Source of the DNA: Crocinitomicaceae bacterium
Lineage (GTDB): Bacteria; Bacteroidota; Bacteroidia; Flavobacteriales_D; Crocinitomicaceae
Reading direction: 5' to 3'
Length of the DNA: 64,000 nt
Assembly (NCBI GenBank): GCA_014762645.1
Contig: JABURP010000031.1
Location: 1-64,000 of the forward strand
Below are positions 51,791 through 60,433 of this stretch, in pieces. A program made the translations under genes and the position numbers. How positions within the stretch are numbered: the first letter of the stretch is position 1; each line of letters starts with the position of its first letter. The notes beneath the pieces are model-generated. The model made no database searches and was not told the DNA's origin. It worked only from the letters and a program-made list of their open reading frames with translations.

Positions 51791-52282
51791 TTAGATTGGA
51801 TCAGATGGGTCCTGAACCATAATTACAGGAGAAGCATCCAAGCTTTCTGTTCCCATAAATTCGATTAATAAAGATATGGCTCCCTGTATATCATTGAGCT
51901 TTGAAGCAGGAAGCTGTTGGAGCTTATGAGTTAACTTATCATGCATCAAGGGTGGAATTTGATCTATAATCTTCAATCCTAAGCCTGTTAACAGAATACT
52001 GGACACGCGTTTGTCTTCTTTCACGGGTACACGTGCCAAATACCCCTTCTTCTCAAGGCGACCGACAATGCCTGATATCGTTGAGGCATTAAGGTTCATA
52101 TACGCCTTTAATTCTTTACTCGTTGACTTATACTCCGGTTGGTTCTTTAAATAATTCAGGCAAAGTAGCTGAGGGATACTGATCCCATGTTCTTTCTGAA
52201 TTTGCTTACTCTCTAAATTTATGGCGCGGATGATCTTTCTTAGCCCAACTAAAATCTCTGTATACTCAATTTGTTTCTGCAC
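51791..52282 (-). CDS. MarR-family transcriptional regulator
   Basis: A 163-residue winged-helix regulator of the MarR family: GISIPQLLCLNYL, the recognition region TSKELKAYMNLNASTISGIVGRLEKKGYL, and the wing PVKEDKRVSSILLTGLG. MarR proteins repress genes until a small ligand binds. It lies 94 bases upstream of the racemase operon on the same strand and has its own promoter flanked by an inverted repeat. The start is GTG at 52282. Control of the downstream operon is the natural inference. Confidence 0.9.
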   Translation of the reverse strand: MQKQIEYTEILVGLRKIIRAINLESKQIQKEHGISIPQLLCLNYLKNQPEYKSTSKELKAYMNLNASTISGIVGRLEKKGYLARVPVKEDKRVSSILLTGLGLKIIDQIPPLMHDKLTHKLQQLPASKLNDIQGAISLLIEFMGTESLDASPVIMVQDPSDPI

Positions 52283-52296
52283 GAACTAATTTCTGA

Positions 52297-52332
52297 TTTA
52301 TGTGCAAATTTACTTCGCCATTCGCACATAAA
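52297..52332. promoter_or_regulatory. Inverted repeat flanking the MarR-gene promoter
   Basis: TTTATGTGC (52297-52305) and GCACATAAA (52324-52332) are perfect nine-base arms around an 18-base spacer that holds the -7 element. It also spans the rsmG stop codon. An autoregulatory operator is the likeliest reading; an rsmG 3' hairpin without T-run is the alternative. Confidence 0.45.
52305..52312 (-). promoter_or_regulatory. -7 promoter element of the MarR gene
   Basis: TAAATTTG on the minus strand fits TAnnTTTG exactly and lies 22 bases before the GTG start at 52282, giving a short leader. Confidence 0.5.
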
Positions 52333-52945
52333 CCACTTTTTTCGTCTCAAAAAAAGCTTCCTCAAAATAATCGGACAATTCCGTTTGCTCAATGTAGTAT
52401 GGCAAGCCTTTTAATTCTTCTGTTAAATTTCCCCCTTTCAGATAAAAGATTCCATTTGGATAACCGTTCTTTCCTTTTTGCTTGAACTTATCCTTCACCC
52501 AGGGAATGAATTTAGACATTTGGGTAACGGCACGACTTACGACAAAATCAAATTCTTGCTGTAGTTCTTCCGCTCTTTTCTGGCCAGCGTGAACATTATC
52601 AAGCCCAAGTGCCTCCTTTACACCGTTCACCACCTTTATTTTCTTTCCAATGGAATCCACCAAAAAGAAATTTGACTCGGGAAATAAAATGGCCAAAGGT
52701 ATCCCAGGAAATCCTCCACCGGTACCAACATCTAATACATCTGTTCCTGGTTGAAAATTGATCAACTTTGCAATACCTAATGAGTGTAGAACATGACGTT
52801 CATAGAAGAACTCAAAATCCTTTCGACTTACCACATTTATTTGATCGTTCCACTCTTTATAAATAGCGTAGAGTTGCTCAAATTTATTTTTTTGATCAGC
52901 TGTAAGGTTTGGAAAGTATTTATAAATGATATCTACTGAAACCAT
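52310..52945 (-). CDS. rsmG: 16S rRNA (guanine(527)-N7)-methyltransferase
   Basis: RsmG (GidB) methylates G527 of 16S rRNA. The 211-residue protein has WNDQINVVSRKDFEFFYERHVLHSL, the SAM loop DVGTGGGFPGIPLAI and the VVSRAVTQMSKFI segment typical of the family. Length is standard. It is followed by the MarR gene and preceded by the sigma factor gene with a 35-base gap. Confidence 0.96.
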   Translation of the reverse strand: MVSVDIIYKYFPNLTADQKNKFEQLYAIYKEWNDQINVVSRKDFEFFYERHVLHSLGIAKLINFQPGTDVLDVGTGGGFPGIPLAILFPESNFFLVDSIGKKIKVVNGVKEALGLDNVHAGQKRAEELQQEFDFVVSRAVTQMSKFIPWVKDKFKQKGKNGYPNGIFYLKGGNLTEELKGLPYYIEQTELSDYFEEAFFETKKVVYVRMAK

Positions 52946-52980
52946 TGAACAAAGATAACACTCAAAAAGAAGGAGGTACG

Positions 52981-53586
52981 TTAAATCGCATCTTTTGTGT
53001 GCTTCATCATATCCGCTAAAAATGCCCTTGCTCTGAAGAGTTGAGCTTTAACAGTTCCAAGTGGCAACTGCATGTCATCCGCAATTTCTTCGTAAGAAAG
53101 CTCCTGAAAATATCTCTTTTCAATCAGGTCACGATAGCGTGGCTTTAACTTCTTTACAATTTCCCGCATCAGTTCCACTTTTTGGGTGTGAATGGTTTCT
53201 TCTGCCGGATTTTTTTCACCACTTTTTACATCAATACTAACCGAATCGCCATCATCATTGGTGAAAGCAGAATCCATTGACGTTAATTTGATACGTTTTT
53301 TACGGATATGGTCAATGGCATTATTAGAAGCAATCTTAAACAACCAGGTAGAAAAGGCAAACGAAGGAGAATATTGTTTCAGACGATTAAATGCTTTTCC
53401 GAAAGCCTCAATTGTCAGATCCTCGGCATCATCTTCAGATCGAACCATTTTAAGCATCATGAAGTAAATGGATTCGCGGTACATTTCCATCAATTCAGCA
53501 TACGCTAATTGATCGCCGTCAAGTGCTTTCTCTACAAGTACCAGGTCTCTTTTCCCTTTTTCTGATAAGTTTTGTCCTTTCACCAT
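52981..53586 (-). CDS. ECF-type RNA polymerase sigma factor
   Basis: A 201-residue group 4 sigma factor with region 2 (AYAELMEMYRESIYFMMLKM; EDLTIEAFGKAFNRL; FSTWLFKIASNNAIDHIRKKR) and region 4 (LKPRYRDLIEKRYFQELSYEE, then LPLGTVKAQLFRARAFL). A longer linker (about 100-135) separates them. No anti-sigma factor lies next to it, as in several constitutive Bacteroidota ECF factors. The start ATG overlaps the end of the upstream glycosyltransferase gene by seven bases. Confidence 0.92.
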   Translation of the reverse strand: MVKGQNLSEKGKRDLVLVEKALDGDQLAYAELMEMYRESIYFMMLKMVRSEDDAEDLTIEAFGKAFNRLKQYSPSFAFSTWLFKIASNNAIDHIRKKRIKLTSMDSAFTNDDGDSVSIDVKSGEKNPAEETIHTQKVELMREIVKKLKPRYRDLIEKRYFQELSYEEIADDMQLPLGTVKAQLFRARAFLADMMKHTKDAI

Positions 53587-54707
53587 TTATCTGGTCGTCT
53601 GTCTGTTGAATAGTAAATAAATGGAACAATGATAAAATGTACAATCTCAAACAAGGGGAATGCCCATACCAGATCTTTTTGTCCGAGTTTCTTAAATAAC
53701 AACCCACTAATGAGCCAATAAAGAACTACTCTAAGTGCTAGCAGAGACAGTACAAATAACCACCATTCATAACTAAAAAGTAAAATAAAGAAACATACGA
53801 ACATCAAAATCATGCTCCCAGGGAATATTCCTAAAAAGACTTTGTTAATAAACCGGTAACCGGATGCCGTTGTGAAATGCCTTTGTTTTTGTTGCACCCA
53901 GTCTTTCCAGTCGGTTTTGGGGTGTGAATAAACCCAGCTCTTTTTGTCAATTGAAAACGCCACGTTTTTTCGGCGAGCGGCATCTTGCATAAACAAATCA
54001 TCATCTCCGGACTGAAATTGATAGTGATTTTTAAACCCTTCTGCCTCAAACCAAACTTTTCGTGAATAACTCAAATTACGACCTACTGCCATATACGGCA
54101 TATTATTCTTTGCAAAACTCAAATACGTGGCTGCAATGGTGGTGGTATCAAAACGGATAAACTTATTGAGTAGCCCCTTTTTCCTCTCATAGGGTCCATA
54201 ACCCAAAACAATCTCTATGTCATCCGTATAATTTTGCATCATTAACCTGATCCATTGATCTGAAGAAGGAAAACAATCTGCATCTGTTAAGAGAACGTGG
54301 TTATACTTTGCTCCTTTTATACCGACCGTTAGCGGGAGTTTTTTTCCAAATTTTCGGTGCTTGTTCCGCTCCATTTCAATACACCGTAGGTGCGGATACT
54401 CCTTTTGATACGCCCTGATTATGTGTCTGGAATCATCTACGGTTTGATCAATTACAATAATCACTTCAAATTCCGGATAATCCTGTTTCAACACTTTTGG
54501 TAGATTCCTAAAAAGATTATCCTCTTCATTACGTGCGCAAATAATGACACTTACCGGTCGGCTTACCGGAGTTTTCTTAGGTTCTTTATGAATCAATAAT
54601 CTTAAGTGAAACTTTAGTACATAAACCAGTTGAACCAAAACCGCAAAGCAGAATGCCAGAAAGATGATTCCCAAAGGATCAAAACCTATTTGCGGAAAGA
54701 AGTTCAT
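53580..54707 (-). CDS. Membrane family 2 glycosyltransferase
   Basis: A 375-residue glycosyltransferase with one N-terminal membrane helix (about 10-30), a GT2 catalytic domain (SVIICARNEEDNLFRNLP; VIIVIDQTVDD; LLTDADCFPSSDQW with the metal-binding Asp pair; QSGDDDLFMQDAA), a QKQRHFTTASGYRF loop with the QxxRW-like Q-R pair, and three C-terminal helices. This is the processive-type layout used for membrane polysaccharide or glycolipid synthesis. It is divergent from tgt, whose start lies 70 bases away. Confidence 0.88.
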   Translation of the reverse strand: MNFFPQIGFDPLGIIFLAFCFAVLVQLVYVLKFHLRLLIHKEPKKTPVSRPVSVIICARNEEDNLFRNLPKVLKQDYPEFEVIIVIDQTVDDSRHIIRAYQKEYPHLRCIEMERNKHRKFGKKLPLTVGIKGAKYNHVLLTDADCFPSSDQWIRLMMQNYTDDIEIVLGYGPYERKKGLLNKFIRFDTTTIAATYLSFAKNNMPYMAVGRNLSYSRKVWFEAEGFKNHYQFQSGDDDLFMQDAARRKNVAFSIDKKSWVYSHPKTDWKDWVQQKQRHFTTASGYRFINKVFLGIFPGSMILMFVCFFILLFSYEWWLFVLSLLALRVVLYWLISGLLFKKLGQKDLVWAFPLFEIVHFIIVPFIYYSTDRRPDKW

Positions 54708-54746
54708 TTCGACTATGCCTCAAATTTCCGAACTATTTATAAGCAG

Positions 54747-54754
54747 TATATTTG
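54747..54754 (+). promoter_or_regulatory. -7 promoter element of tgt
   Basis: TATATTTG is a perfect TAnnTTTG element 23 bases before the ATG at 54778. It supports that ATG over the earlier in-frame ATG at 54664, which lies upstream of the promoter. Confidence 0.6.
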
Positions 54755-54777
54755 TGCCTCTGATTTTTATCAACAAA

Positions 54778-55908
54778 ATGAATTTTATTCTCGAACAACA
54801 GGATACCCAGACAAAAGCACGAAGTGGCAGAATTCAAACGGATCACGGAGAAATTAAGACCCCGATATTTATGCCTGTTGGAACGGCAGGAACGGTAAAA
54901 GCTGTTCACCAAAGAGAACTTGTAGATGATATTAAGGCTCAAATCATTTTAGGAAATACCTATCACCTTTATTTACGTCCGGGCCTTGAAATTATTGAAG
55001 CGGCAGGCGGACTACACAAGTTTAACGGGTGGAAAAAACCCATTTTAACCGATAGTGGAGGTTACCAGGTGTATTCGCTTTCAGGAACCCGAAAAATAGA
55101 AGAAGACGGTGTCAATTTCCAATCACACATTGATGGCAGCTCACATTTTTTCTCACCGGAAAGAGCCATAGATATACAACGGGTCATTGGAGCTGATATT
55201 ATTATGGCATTTGATGAATGCACACCGTACCCCTGCGAGTACAACTATGCTAAAAACTCTATGGAGATGACGCACCGTTGGCTAAAAAGGTGCATCAACC
55301 GTATGAATGAAACCAATGATCTTTACGGTTATTCACAAACTTTATTCCCTATTGTTCAGGGAAGTACTTACAAAGATTTGCGGATTAAGAGTGCTGAAAC
55401 CATTGCAGAAGCTGGCGCAGAAGGCAATGCAATTGGTGGATTGTCAGTTGGTGAACCGGATGAAGATTTGTACGCCATGACCGAATTGGTCTGTGATATT
55501 TTACCGGCAGATAAACCCAGGTATTTAATGGGTGTCGGTACACCTGAAAATATTTTAGAATGTATTGCACTGGGTGTTGATATGTTTGACTGCGTAATGC
55601 CAACGCGCAACGCAAGGCATGGTATGCTATTTACTAAAAATGGTATCATCAACATAAAAAATGCCAAGTGGAAGGACGATTTTTCACCGCTTGATGAAGA
55701 AGGAACTTCGTATGTAGACAGTTTTTATTCAAAAGCTTACGTCCGACATTTGTTTCATGCAAAAGAAACACTTGCCATGCAAATTGCAAGTATTCATAAT
55801 CTGGCTTTTTACTTGTGGCTGGTAAATGAAGCACGCAATCAAATAGAAAATGGTACGTTTAGGAATTGGAAAGATGAAATGACGCCAAAAATAAGCCGCA
55901 AGTTATAA
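54778..55908 (+). CDS. tgt: tRNA-guanine(34) transglycosylase
   Basis: Tgt exchanges guanine for preQ1 at the wobble position of queuosine tRNAs. The 376-residue protein has IFMPVGTAGTVKA, the LTDSGGYQVYSL active-site region with the catalytic aspartate, DECTPYP, the second catalytic Asp in GVDMFDCVMPTRNARHG, and the IHNLAFYLWLV end. One oddity: the usual C-terminal zinc site is not obvious (VRHLFHAKETLAMQIASIHN holds the remaining His). The start at 54778 is set by the family N-terminus and the promoter. Confidence 0.95.
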   Translation: MNFILEQQDTQTKARSGRIQTDHGEIKTPIFMPVGTAGTVKAVHQRELVDDIKAQIILGNTYHLYLRPGLEIIEAAGGLHKFNGWKKPILTDSGGYQVYSLSGTRKIEEDGVNFQSHIDGSSHFFSPERAIDIQRVIGADIIMAFDECTPYPCEYNYAKNSMEMTHRWLKRCINRMNETNDLYGYSQTLFPIVQGSTYKDLRIKSAETIAEAGAEGNAIGGLSVGEPDEDLYAMTELVCDILPADKPRYLMGVGTPENILECIALGVDMFDCVMPTRNARHGMLFTKNGIINIKNAKWKDDFSPLDEEGTSYVDSFYSKAYVRHLFHAKETLAMQIASIHNLAFYLWLVNEARNQIENGTFRNWKDEMTPKISRKL

Positions 55909-55911
55909 ATT

Positions 55912-56994
55912 GTGATACTCACCAAGCTGGATAAATATATCATTAAGAAGTTCCTGGGAACCTTTGTGTTCATCATGGTCCTGTTGATGTCTATCAGCAT
56001 GATATTCGATCTTTCAGAGAAACTCAATGACTTTTTACTGGAAGGAGCTCCCTGGAGTGAAATATTCTTCACTTATTATTCCAACTTCTTTATTTTTTAT
56101 GGATTCCAATTCATTTATTTGATCAACTTCATATCGGTTATTTGGTTCACCTCAAAATTGGCTGGAAACTCGGAGATAATACCAATTCTAAGTGCCGGAG
56201 TCAGTTTTCAACGTTTCTTAAGACCTTACTTTATATCTTCTGCCATATTGGTAGTCGTGACCATTCTAATGACCAATTATGTATTACCGGAATCAAATAA
56301 AAAAAGACTGGCATTTGAGACCATGTATTACCGGAATTATGAAAGTCGTCTTAACGAGAGAGCGGTTGTAGCAGAAGGAGAAGTACTTTACTTTAGACAG
56401 TACGAACCTAAGTCAAATGAAGTAAGAAACTTTTACCTCCAGAAGTGGAATGACACCTGGGATTCACTGGAGTACGAAATGGAATCAATTGTTGCCAAAG
56501 GCGATAGCTTATCTAATTTTTGGCACTTTGACCGATATACGATTAGAAGAATTGGTCCATTTCATGACAACCTTCAATTTGGTAAAAATTGCGACACTAC
56601 TTTAAATTTCAGTATGGGAGATTTGGTCTTCAAAACCAATGTTATTGAGTCAATGAATAATCGCGAACTCAATGAATTTATTGAAAAAGAAAAAGCAAAA
56701 GGATCTGATAAAGTACCTCGTTATCTCATTGAGAAATACAAAAGACTGGCATCTCCATTTGCTATTTTCATCCTTACACTAATCGGTGTGTCGGTATCGA
56801 GTAAAAAAGTAAGGGGTGGTTTAGGGCTAAACATTGCTATAGGCCTGGTTTTTGCCATGCTTTATATTTTTAGTATGCAAATCACTACCGTAGCAGCCAT
56901 AAAAGTTGGATTTACACCTTTCCTTGCTGTTTGGCTTCCGAATATTATTTTTGGGATTATCGCGGTGATAATGTACCGGATAGCACCAAAATAA
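55912..56994 (+). CDS. LptF/LptG-family permease
   Basis: A 360-residue membrane protein of the LPS-export ABC permease family. It has the opening LDKYIIKKFLGTFVFI, about six membrane helices (three N-terminal, three C-terminal), a central periplasmic domain (about 105-255), and the cytoplasmic helix RYLIEKYKRLASPFAIF. With LptB it would extract lipopolysaccharide from the inner membrane. The start is GTG at 55912, three bases after the tgt stop, so it is co-transcribed with tgt. Confidence 0.9.
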   Translation: MILTKLDKYIIKKFLGTFVFIMVLLMSISMIFDLSEKLNDFLLEGAPWSEIFFTYYSNFFIFYGFQFIYLINFISVIWFTSKLAGNSEIIPILSAGVSFQRFLRPYFISSAILVVVTILMTNYVLPESNKKRLAFETMYYRNYESRLNERAVVAEGEVLYFRQYEPKSNEVRNFYLQKWNDTWDSLEYEMESIVAKGDSLSNFWHFDRYTIRRIGPFHDNLQFGKNCDTTLNFSMGDLVFKTNVIESMNNRELNEFIEKEKAKGSDKVPRYLIEKYKRLASPFAIFILTLIGVSVSSKKVRGGLGLNIAIGLVFAMLYIFSMQITTVAAIKVGFTPFLAVWLPNIIFGIIAVIMYRIAPK

Positions 56995-57000
56995 AATTAA

Positions 57001-57429
57001 ATGGGTCAAACACTTAAAAAAGACACTCCTCTACATGTAATCAACAACATGTCAAAAAATACCATGTTGGAAACGCTGGATATTGAAGTCACAGAAGTTG
57101 GAGATGATTATCTGATAGGCACTATGCCTGTTGATCACCGTACAAAACAACCAGCTGGCTTACTTCATGGAGGCGCATCCTGCACCTTAATTGAATCACT
57201 TGGATCAATTGGTTCAACTTTGGTAGTTGATTTTAAAACCCATAATATTGTGGGAATTGAGATCAATGCCAACCACGTGAGATCTGCAACGGAAGGAGTA
57301 ATTACCGGAGTTGCAAAACTTGTCCACGGAGGTCGAAAGATTCATATTTGGCAGGTAGATATTCATAACAACGAAAATAAACTTATTTGCACCGGCAGGT
57401 TAACTGTTATGGTGATACCAAAAAAATAA
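57001..57429 (+). CDS. PaaI/MenI-like hotdog-fold thioesterase
   Basis: A 142-residue hotdog thioesterase with the PaaI/YdiI pattern: MPVDHRTKQPAGLLHGGASCTLIESLGSIGS, where the catalytic acidic residue is the Glu of LIESLGS, and the GIEINANHVRSATEG motif. In the menaquinone pathway such an enzyme hydrolyses DHNA-CoA. The menF-like gene immediately downstream supports that function. The hotdog stop codon is in frame with the menF sequence. Confidence 0.86.
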   Translation: MGQTLKKDTPLHVINNMSKNTMLETLDIEVTEVGDDYLIGTMPVDHRTKQPAGLLHGGASCTLIESLGSIGSTLVVDFKTHNIVGIEINANHVRSATEGVITGVAKLVHGGRKIHIWQVDIHNNENKLICTGRLTVMVIPKK

Positions 57430-57495
57430 ATCATCTATACTTTCTTTGCATATCGACTACCACACCAAGCAGACATCAGGTTTGTCAAGGGTAAG

Positions 57496-58398
57496 TTGGT
57501 AAAAAGAAGTTCCCTGACAGATCTTCTTGGGAGAGGTATTGTATTTTGTGACTTTTATTCCGAAACCATCTATCAATTAGAAGAACTTGAAGAATGTGGT
57601 GAAGCAGAATGGCAAATTCACTGTCACAATGATCACATCCAACCAACGTCGCATGAAGAATACACATCCGGATTTGAAAAACTTATGACAGCGTTACGAT
57701 CCGGAAGATTTGAAAAAATCGTATACACGCGAACAAAAAAAGAGACACTCAAACGAAGTCTGGATGAAATCTTTAAAGATCTAAATAAAAACTACCTCAA
57801 CACCTTTAATTACTTTTTATCATCACCCGAATTAGGATGCTGGATGGGAGCAAGTCCTGAAAAGTTATGTGAAATTCAAGATGAAAAGATTTCTGCCGTT
57901 TCATTAGCCGGAACCAAGAACAAATCCGAGAAATGGACAGACAAAGAAATTGAAGAACAGCTGTATGTCACCAGATACATAGAGAGTGTATTCAAATCCC
58001 TGTATTGTACAAACATTTCAATTGATGGTCCACACAACCTTCAGGCAGGACCGGTTCAACATCTACACACTATATTATCCGGTACGCTTCCCTCTAGGGA
58101 AATGTGGCGAAAAGTTATTGAGGACCTTCACCCTACTCCTGCTACTTGTGGTATCCCTGCAAGAAAAAGCAAAGAACTTATACGGGATATAGAAGGTTAT
58201 AACCGGTCTTTATACACAGGGTTTATCGGCATATTTACAGATGAATTTAAGCAGTGTTATGTAAATTTGAGATGCATGCAAATTTTAAATCAAGACGTCA
58301 TTCTGTACGTAGGTGGAGGCATTACGGCAGCATCAGAAATAGAGAAAGAATGGCAGGAAACGGAGCGCAAGGCGAGAACCCTTACACAATTCCTTTAG
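57496..58398 (+). CDS. menF: Isochorismate synthase-like chorismate-binding protein
   Basis: A chorismate-utilising enzyme, probably isochorismate synthase for menaquinone synthesis, given the thioesterase upstream. Motifs: KIVYTRTKKE, GCWMGASPEKL, AVSLAGTKNK, HPTPATCGIPAR, YTGFIGIF and LYVGGGITAASEIEKEW, with the magnesium-site glutamates. The first usable start codon is TTG at 57496, but family-like residues (FFAYRLPHQADIRF) continue upstream in the same frame to the stop of the thioesterase at 57427. No ATG, GTG or TTG lies there; only ATC codons at 57430 and 57433. The true start is therefore uncertain. Confidence 0.85.
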   Translation: MVKRSSLTDLLGRGIVFCDFYSETIYQLEELEECGEAEWQIHCHNDHIQPTSHEEYTSGFEKLMTALRSGRFEKIVYTRTKKETLKRSLDEIFKDLNKNYLNTFNYFLSSPELGCWMGASPEKLCEIQDEKISAVSLAGTKNKSEKWTDKEIEEQLYVTRYIESVFKSLYCTNISIDGPHNLQAGPVQHLHTILSGTLPSREMWRKVIEDLHPTPATCGIPARKSKELIRDIEGYNRSLYTGFIGIFTDEFKQCYVNLRCMQILNQDVILYVGGGITAASEIEKEWQETERKARTLTQFL

Positions 58399-59270
58399 AT
58401 AAACTCAAAATCAACCCGACGATTTAAACTTTTCCCTTCGTTGGTTGCATTCGAAGTTGCAGGATCGCGTTCACCCCTGAACTCAATTACAATTCTATCC
58501 TCCCGAACACCCAATTTTATAAGATAGTTTTTAACCTGGTAAGCACGTCTTCTGGATAGGTCTATATTGTATTCATCCGTCCCATTTGAATCAGTGTGGC
58601 CAATAATTTTTATTCGTAAGTCAGAATGTGACTCCACAATTTTTGCCATTTGTTCAAGAAAGGGCCTAAACTCAGGTTTTAAACTATCCTTATCGTGATC
58701 AAACAAAACGGGCCTCATCTCAAAGTTCCGCATTTCAGCATCACGAACATAATAGGCAGGCCATCCACGCTTTAAGTCACCTGCGAAATTATCCACCCAA
58801 GAATGATATAGACTGTTTGTATCTGTCCTGCTCATTTCGTAACGAGAACGGTATAAAATTATCTTCCCCATTTGCCGTGGACAATCAGACGATCGCCAGG
58901 ATCCTTCCAAATAACCTGTCTTTGAGTTATAGGTCAGATCTCCAAAATTCTTGCACCAGATTAAAAAACTTGATTCCTCTTTTTTGCGAATACTCACTTC
59001 CTCAAACTCAAGCGTCGAGTCACTCGTTACCGTACCTTTCATTTTTTTGTAGGCGAAAAACTCTTCATACGGCTTTTCATACCTTGCAAACCCTGTGAAT
59101 TCACCGGTTTTGGTATTAATATCAAACTCCATCCAAAGCGCCATGCCCTGTTCCGGTTTTTGAGTACGGGTAGTAGATATACCTTGCCACACACCTTGCA
59201 AACTGTGGCGTTGGCAAAACACTGAAGAAGTGAAAATTAATGCTATTATGGCAAAAGAGAACTTCATCAA
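58395..59270 (-). CDS. OmpA-family outer-membrane protein
   Basis: A 291-residue exported protein: signal peptide ending VFCQ (about residue 20), an unassigned beta-rich N-terminal domain (HSLQGVWQGISTTR; GFARYEKPYEEFFAYKKMKG), and a C-terminal OmpA-like peptidoglycan-binding domain (about 195-291) with IIGHTDSNGTDEYNIDLSRRRA and NRRVDFEFI. The Asp and Arg residues that bind diaminopimelate are in the TDSNG and SRRRA parts. It likely links the outer membrane to the wall. Convergent with menF, four-base overlap. Confidence 0.87.
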   Translation of the reverse strand: MMKFSFAIIALIFTSSVFCQRHSLQGVWQGISTTRTQKPEQGMALWMEFDINTKTGEFTGFARYEKPYEEFFAYKKMKGTVTSDSTLEFEEVSIRKKEESSFLIWCKNFGDLTYNSKTGYLEGSWRSSDCPRQMGKIILYRSRYEMSRTDTNSLYHSWVDNFAGDLKRGWPAYYVRDAEMRNFEMRPVLFDHDKDSLKPEFRPFLEQMAKIVESHSDLRIKIIGHTDSNGTDEYNIDLSRRRAYQVKNYLIKLGVREDRIVIEFRGERDPATSNATNEGKSLNRRVDFEFI

Positions 59271-59325
59271 TTAAAGACAATCAAGGATTATACCTTTTTA
59301 TACGTGTCAGTAAGATTAAGTTACA

Positions 59326-60399
59326 TTAATCGGGACCATTATCACCCGGGTCACTTTTCGTATACTTTTGCTTCTGTTCGTTGAAATTATACGTGAAACC
59401 AAAAGCGTTGGATATTCCTGCTGCAGAGTAAAATGAAATACCATAATCAAAAGAGAACTTCTTTAAATTTAACCCAAAACCTGCTGAGAACCCTCCTAAA
59501 CCTCTTCTGTTATCTACACCAAGTCCATTCCTACGTGCAAAATTAAACCCAAGACGAACAAAAAACCGGTCGCTTTTAGGTACAATCTCTAATCCAAATG
59601 TGGTGTGATACCCTAGTTTTTGCATAAAACTAGCTTTAGGAACAGGAATGGTATCTCCGGTCAATTGATCGATAGTCGGCTCTAAAGTTGGATCGTTGTA
59701 TGTCAAGTCCCAATTGGTAAGATCTGTCCCCATTAAGCTCAACCGAAACGGAGCGTGATGAAACTTGTACGAAACACCTGCCAGTATTTCTATTGGAAGC
59801 GGTTCGTGATTTTTTGAGGTATACCCTTTTATCTGATAACCGATATTTCTTGCCAGTAGAGTTGCCGTTACATTGGCCTCCTCATGATAAAACATGGCGG
59901 CCATATCTCCTGAAACACCAAATGAGGTATAAGTTTCTAGATGTGAAAAGATCATATTGAAATTAGCACCTATGGAGAAATATTTGTTTAGCGTATAACC
60001 ATAACCAGCCCCCAATGAATAGTCTCCTGCCGTGAAGGTCCCTTGCTCAAGTCCGGTTTCATCCGTTCTGGTAAACCTGCCATAAGCTACATAGCGCAAA
60101 TGCCCAACGAAAGTCCCTGCTTTATTGAATGTTCGTCCATAAGCCAGTTGACCATAATTAATTCCCGACGGAAAGAAAAAATGATTCATGGCAAGCTGAT
60201 TGTGCATTTGATCCGTAATCATAGCCGGATTTGCTACAGAAAGGTCCAAATCATTGTCCTTTGCCGCTATAAAATCTCCTCCAAGTGCCATGGAACGGGC
60301 ATTGAAGTCCAAATCCATAAACTGAAACGTATGTAATCCGCCTTGCTGTCCAAATGCTGAACAGGAAATAAAGCTTAAAAAAACGACTAATTCTCGCAT
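59326..60399 (-). CDS. porQ: Type IX secretion system protein PorQ
   Basis: PorQ is an outer-membrane beta-barrel that works with PorU, PorV and PorZ at the cell surface to process T9SS cargo. The protein (about 357 residues) opens after the signal peptide (ends AFGQ) with GGLHTFQFMDLDFNARSMALGGDFIA, the PorQ/PorV family start, and has AMNHFFFPSGINYGQLAYG and many barrel strands. The frame extends to 60453, but the ATG at 60399 gives the normal signal peptide and is preferred. It fits with the two T9SS cargo proteins in this window. Confidence 0.85.
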   Translation of the reverse strand: MRELVVFLSFISCSAFGQQGGLHTFQFMDLDFNARSMALGGDFIAAKDNDLDLSVANPAMITDQMHNQLAMNHFFFPSGINYGQLAYGRTFNKAGTFVGHLRYVAYGRFTRTDETGLEQGTFTAGDYSLGAGYGYTLNKYFSIGANFNMIFSHLETYTSFGVSGDMAAMFYHEEANVTATLLARNIGYQIKGYTSKNHEPLPIEILAGVSYKFHHAPFRLSLMGTDLTNWDLTYNDPTLEPTIDQLTGDTIPVPKASFMQKLGYHTTFGLEIVPKSDRFFVRLGFNFARRNGLGVDNRRGLGGFSAGFGLNLKKFSFDYGISFYSAAGISNAFGFTYNFNEQKQKYTKSDPGDNGPD

Positions 60400-60433
60400 G
60401 GTTCTATCCAATAACGGATTTTTATCAGCATTA

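Noticed and set aside
53580-54707. tgt starting at the ATG at 54664 inside the divergent glycosyltransferase gene
   Set aside because: The added 38 residues are unlike the family, and the promoter element lies downstream of that ATG.
57496-57498. Fusion of the hotdog thioesterase with menF by natural readthrough
   Set aside because: The frames match across TAA, but the thioesterase has normal family length and nothing shows recoding; an uncertain start is the simpler reading.
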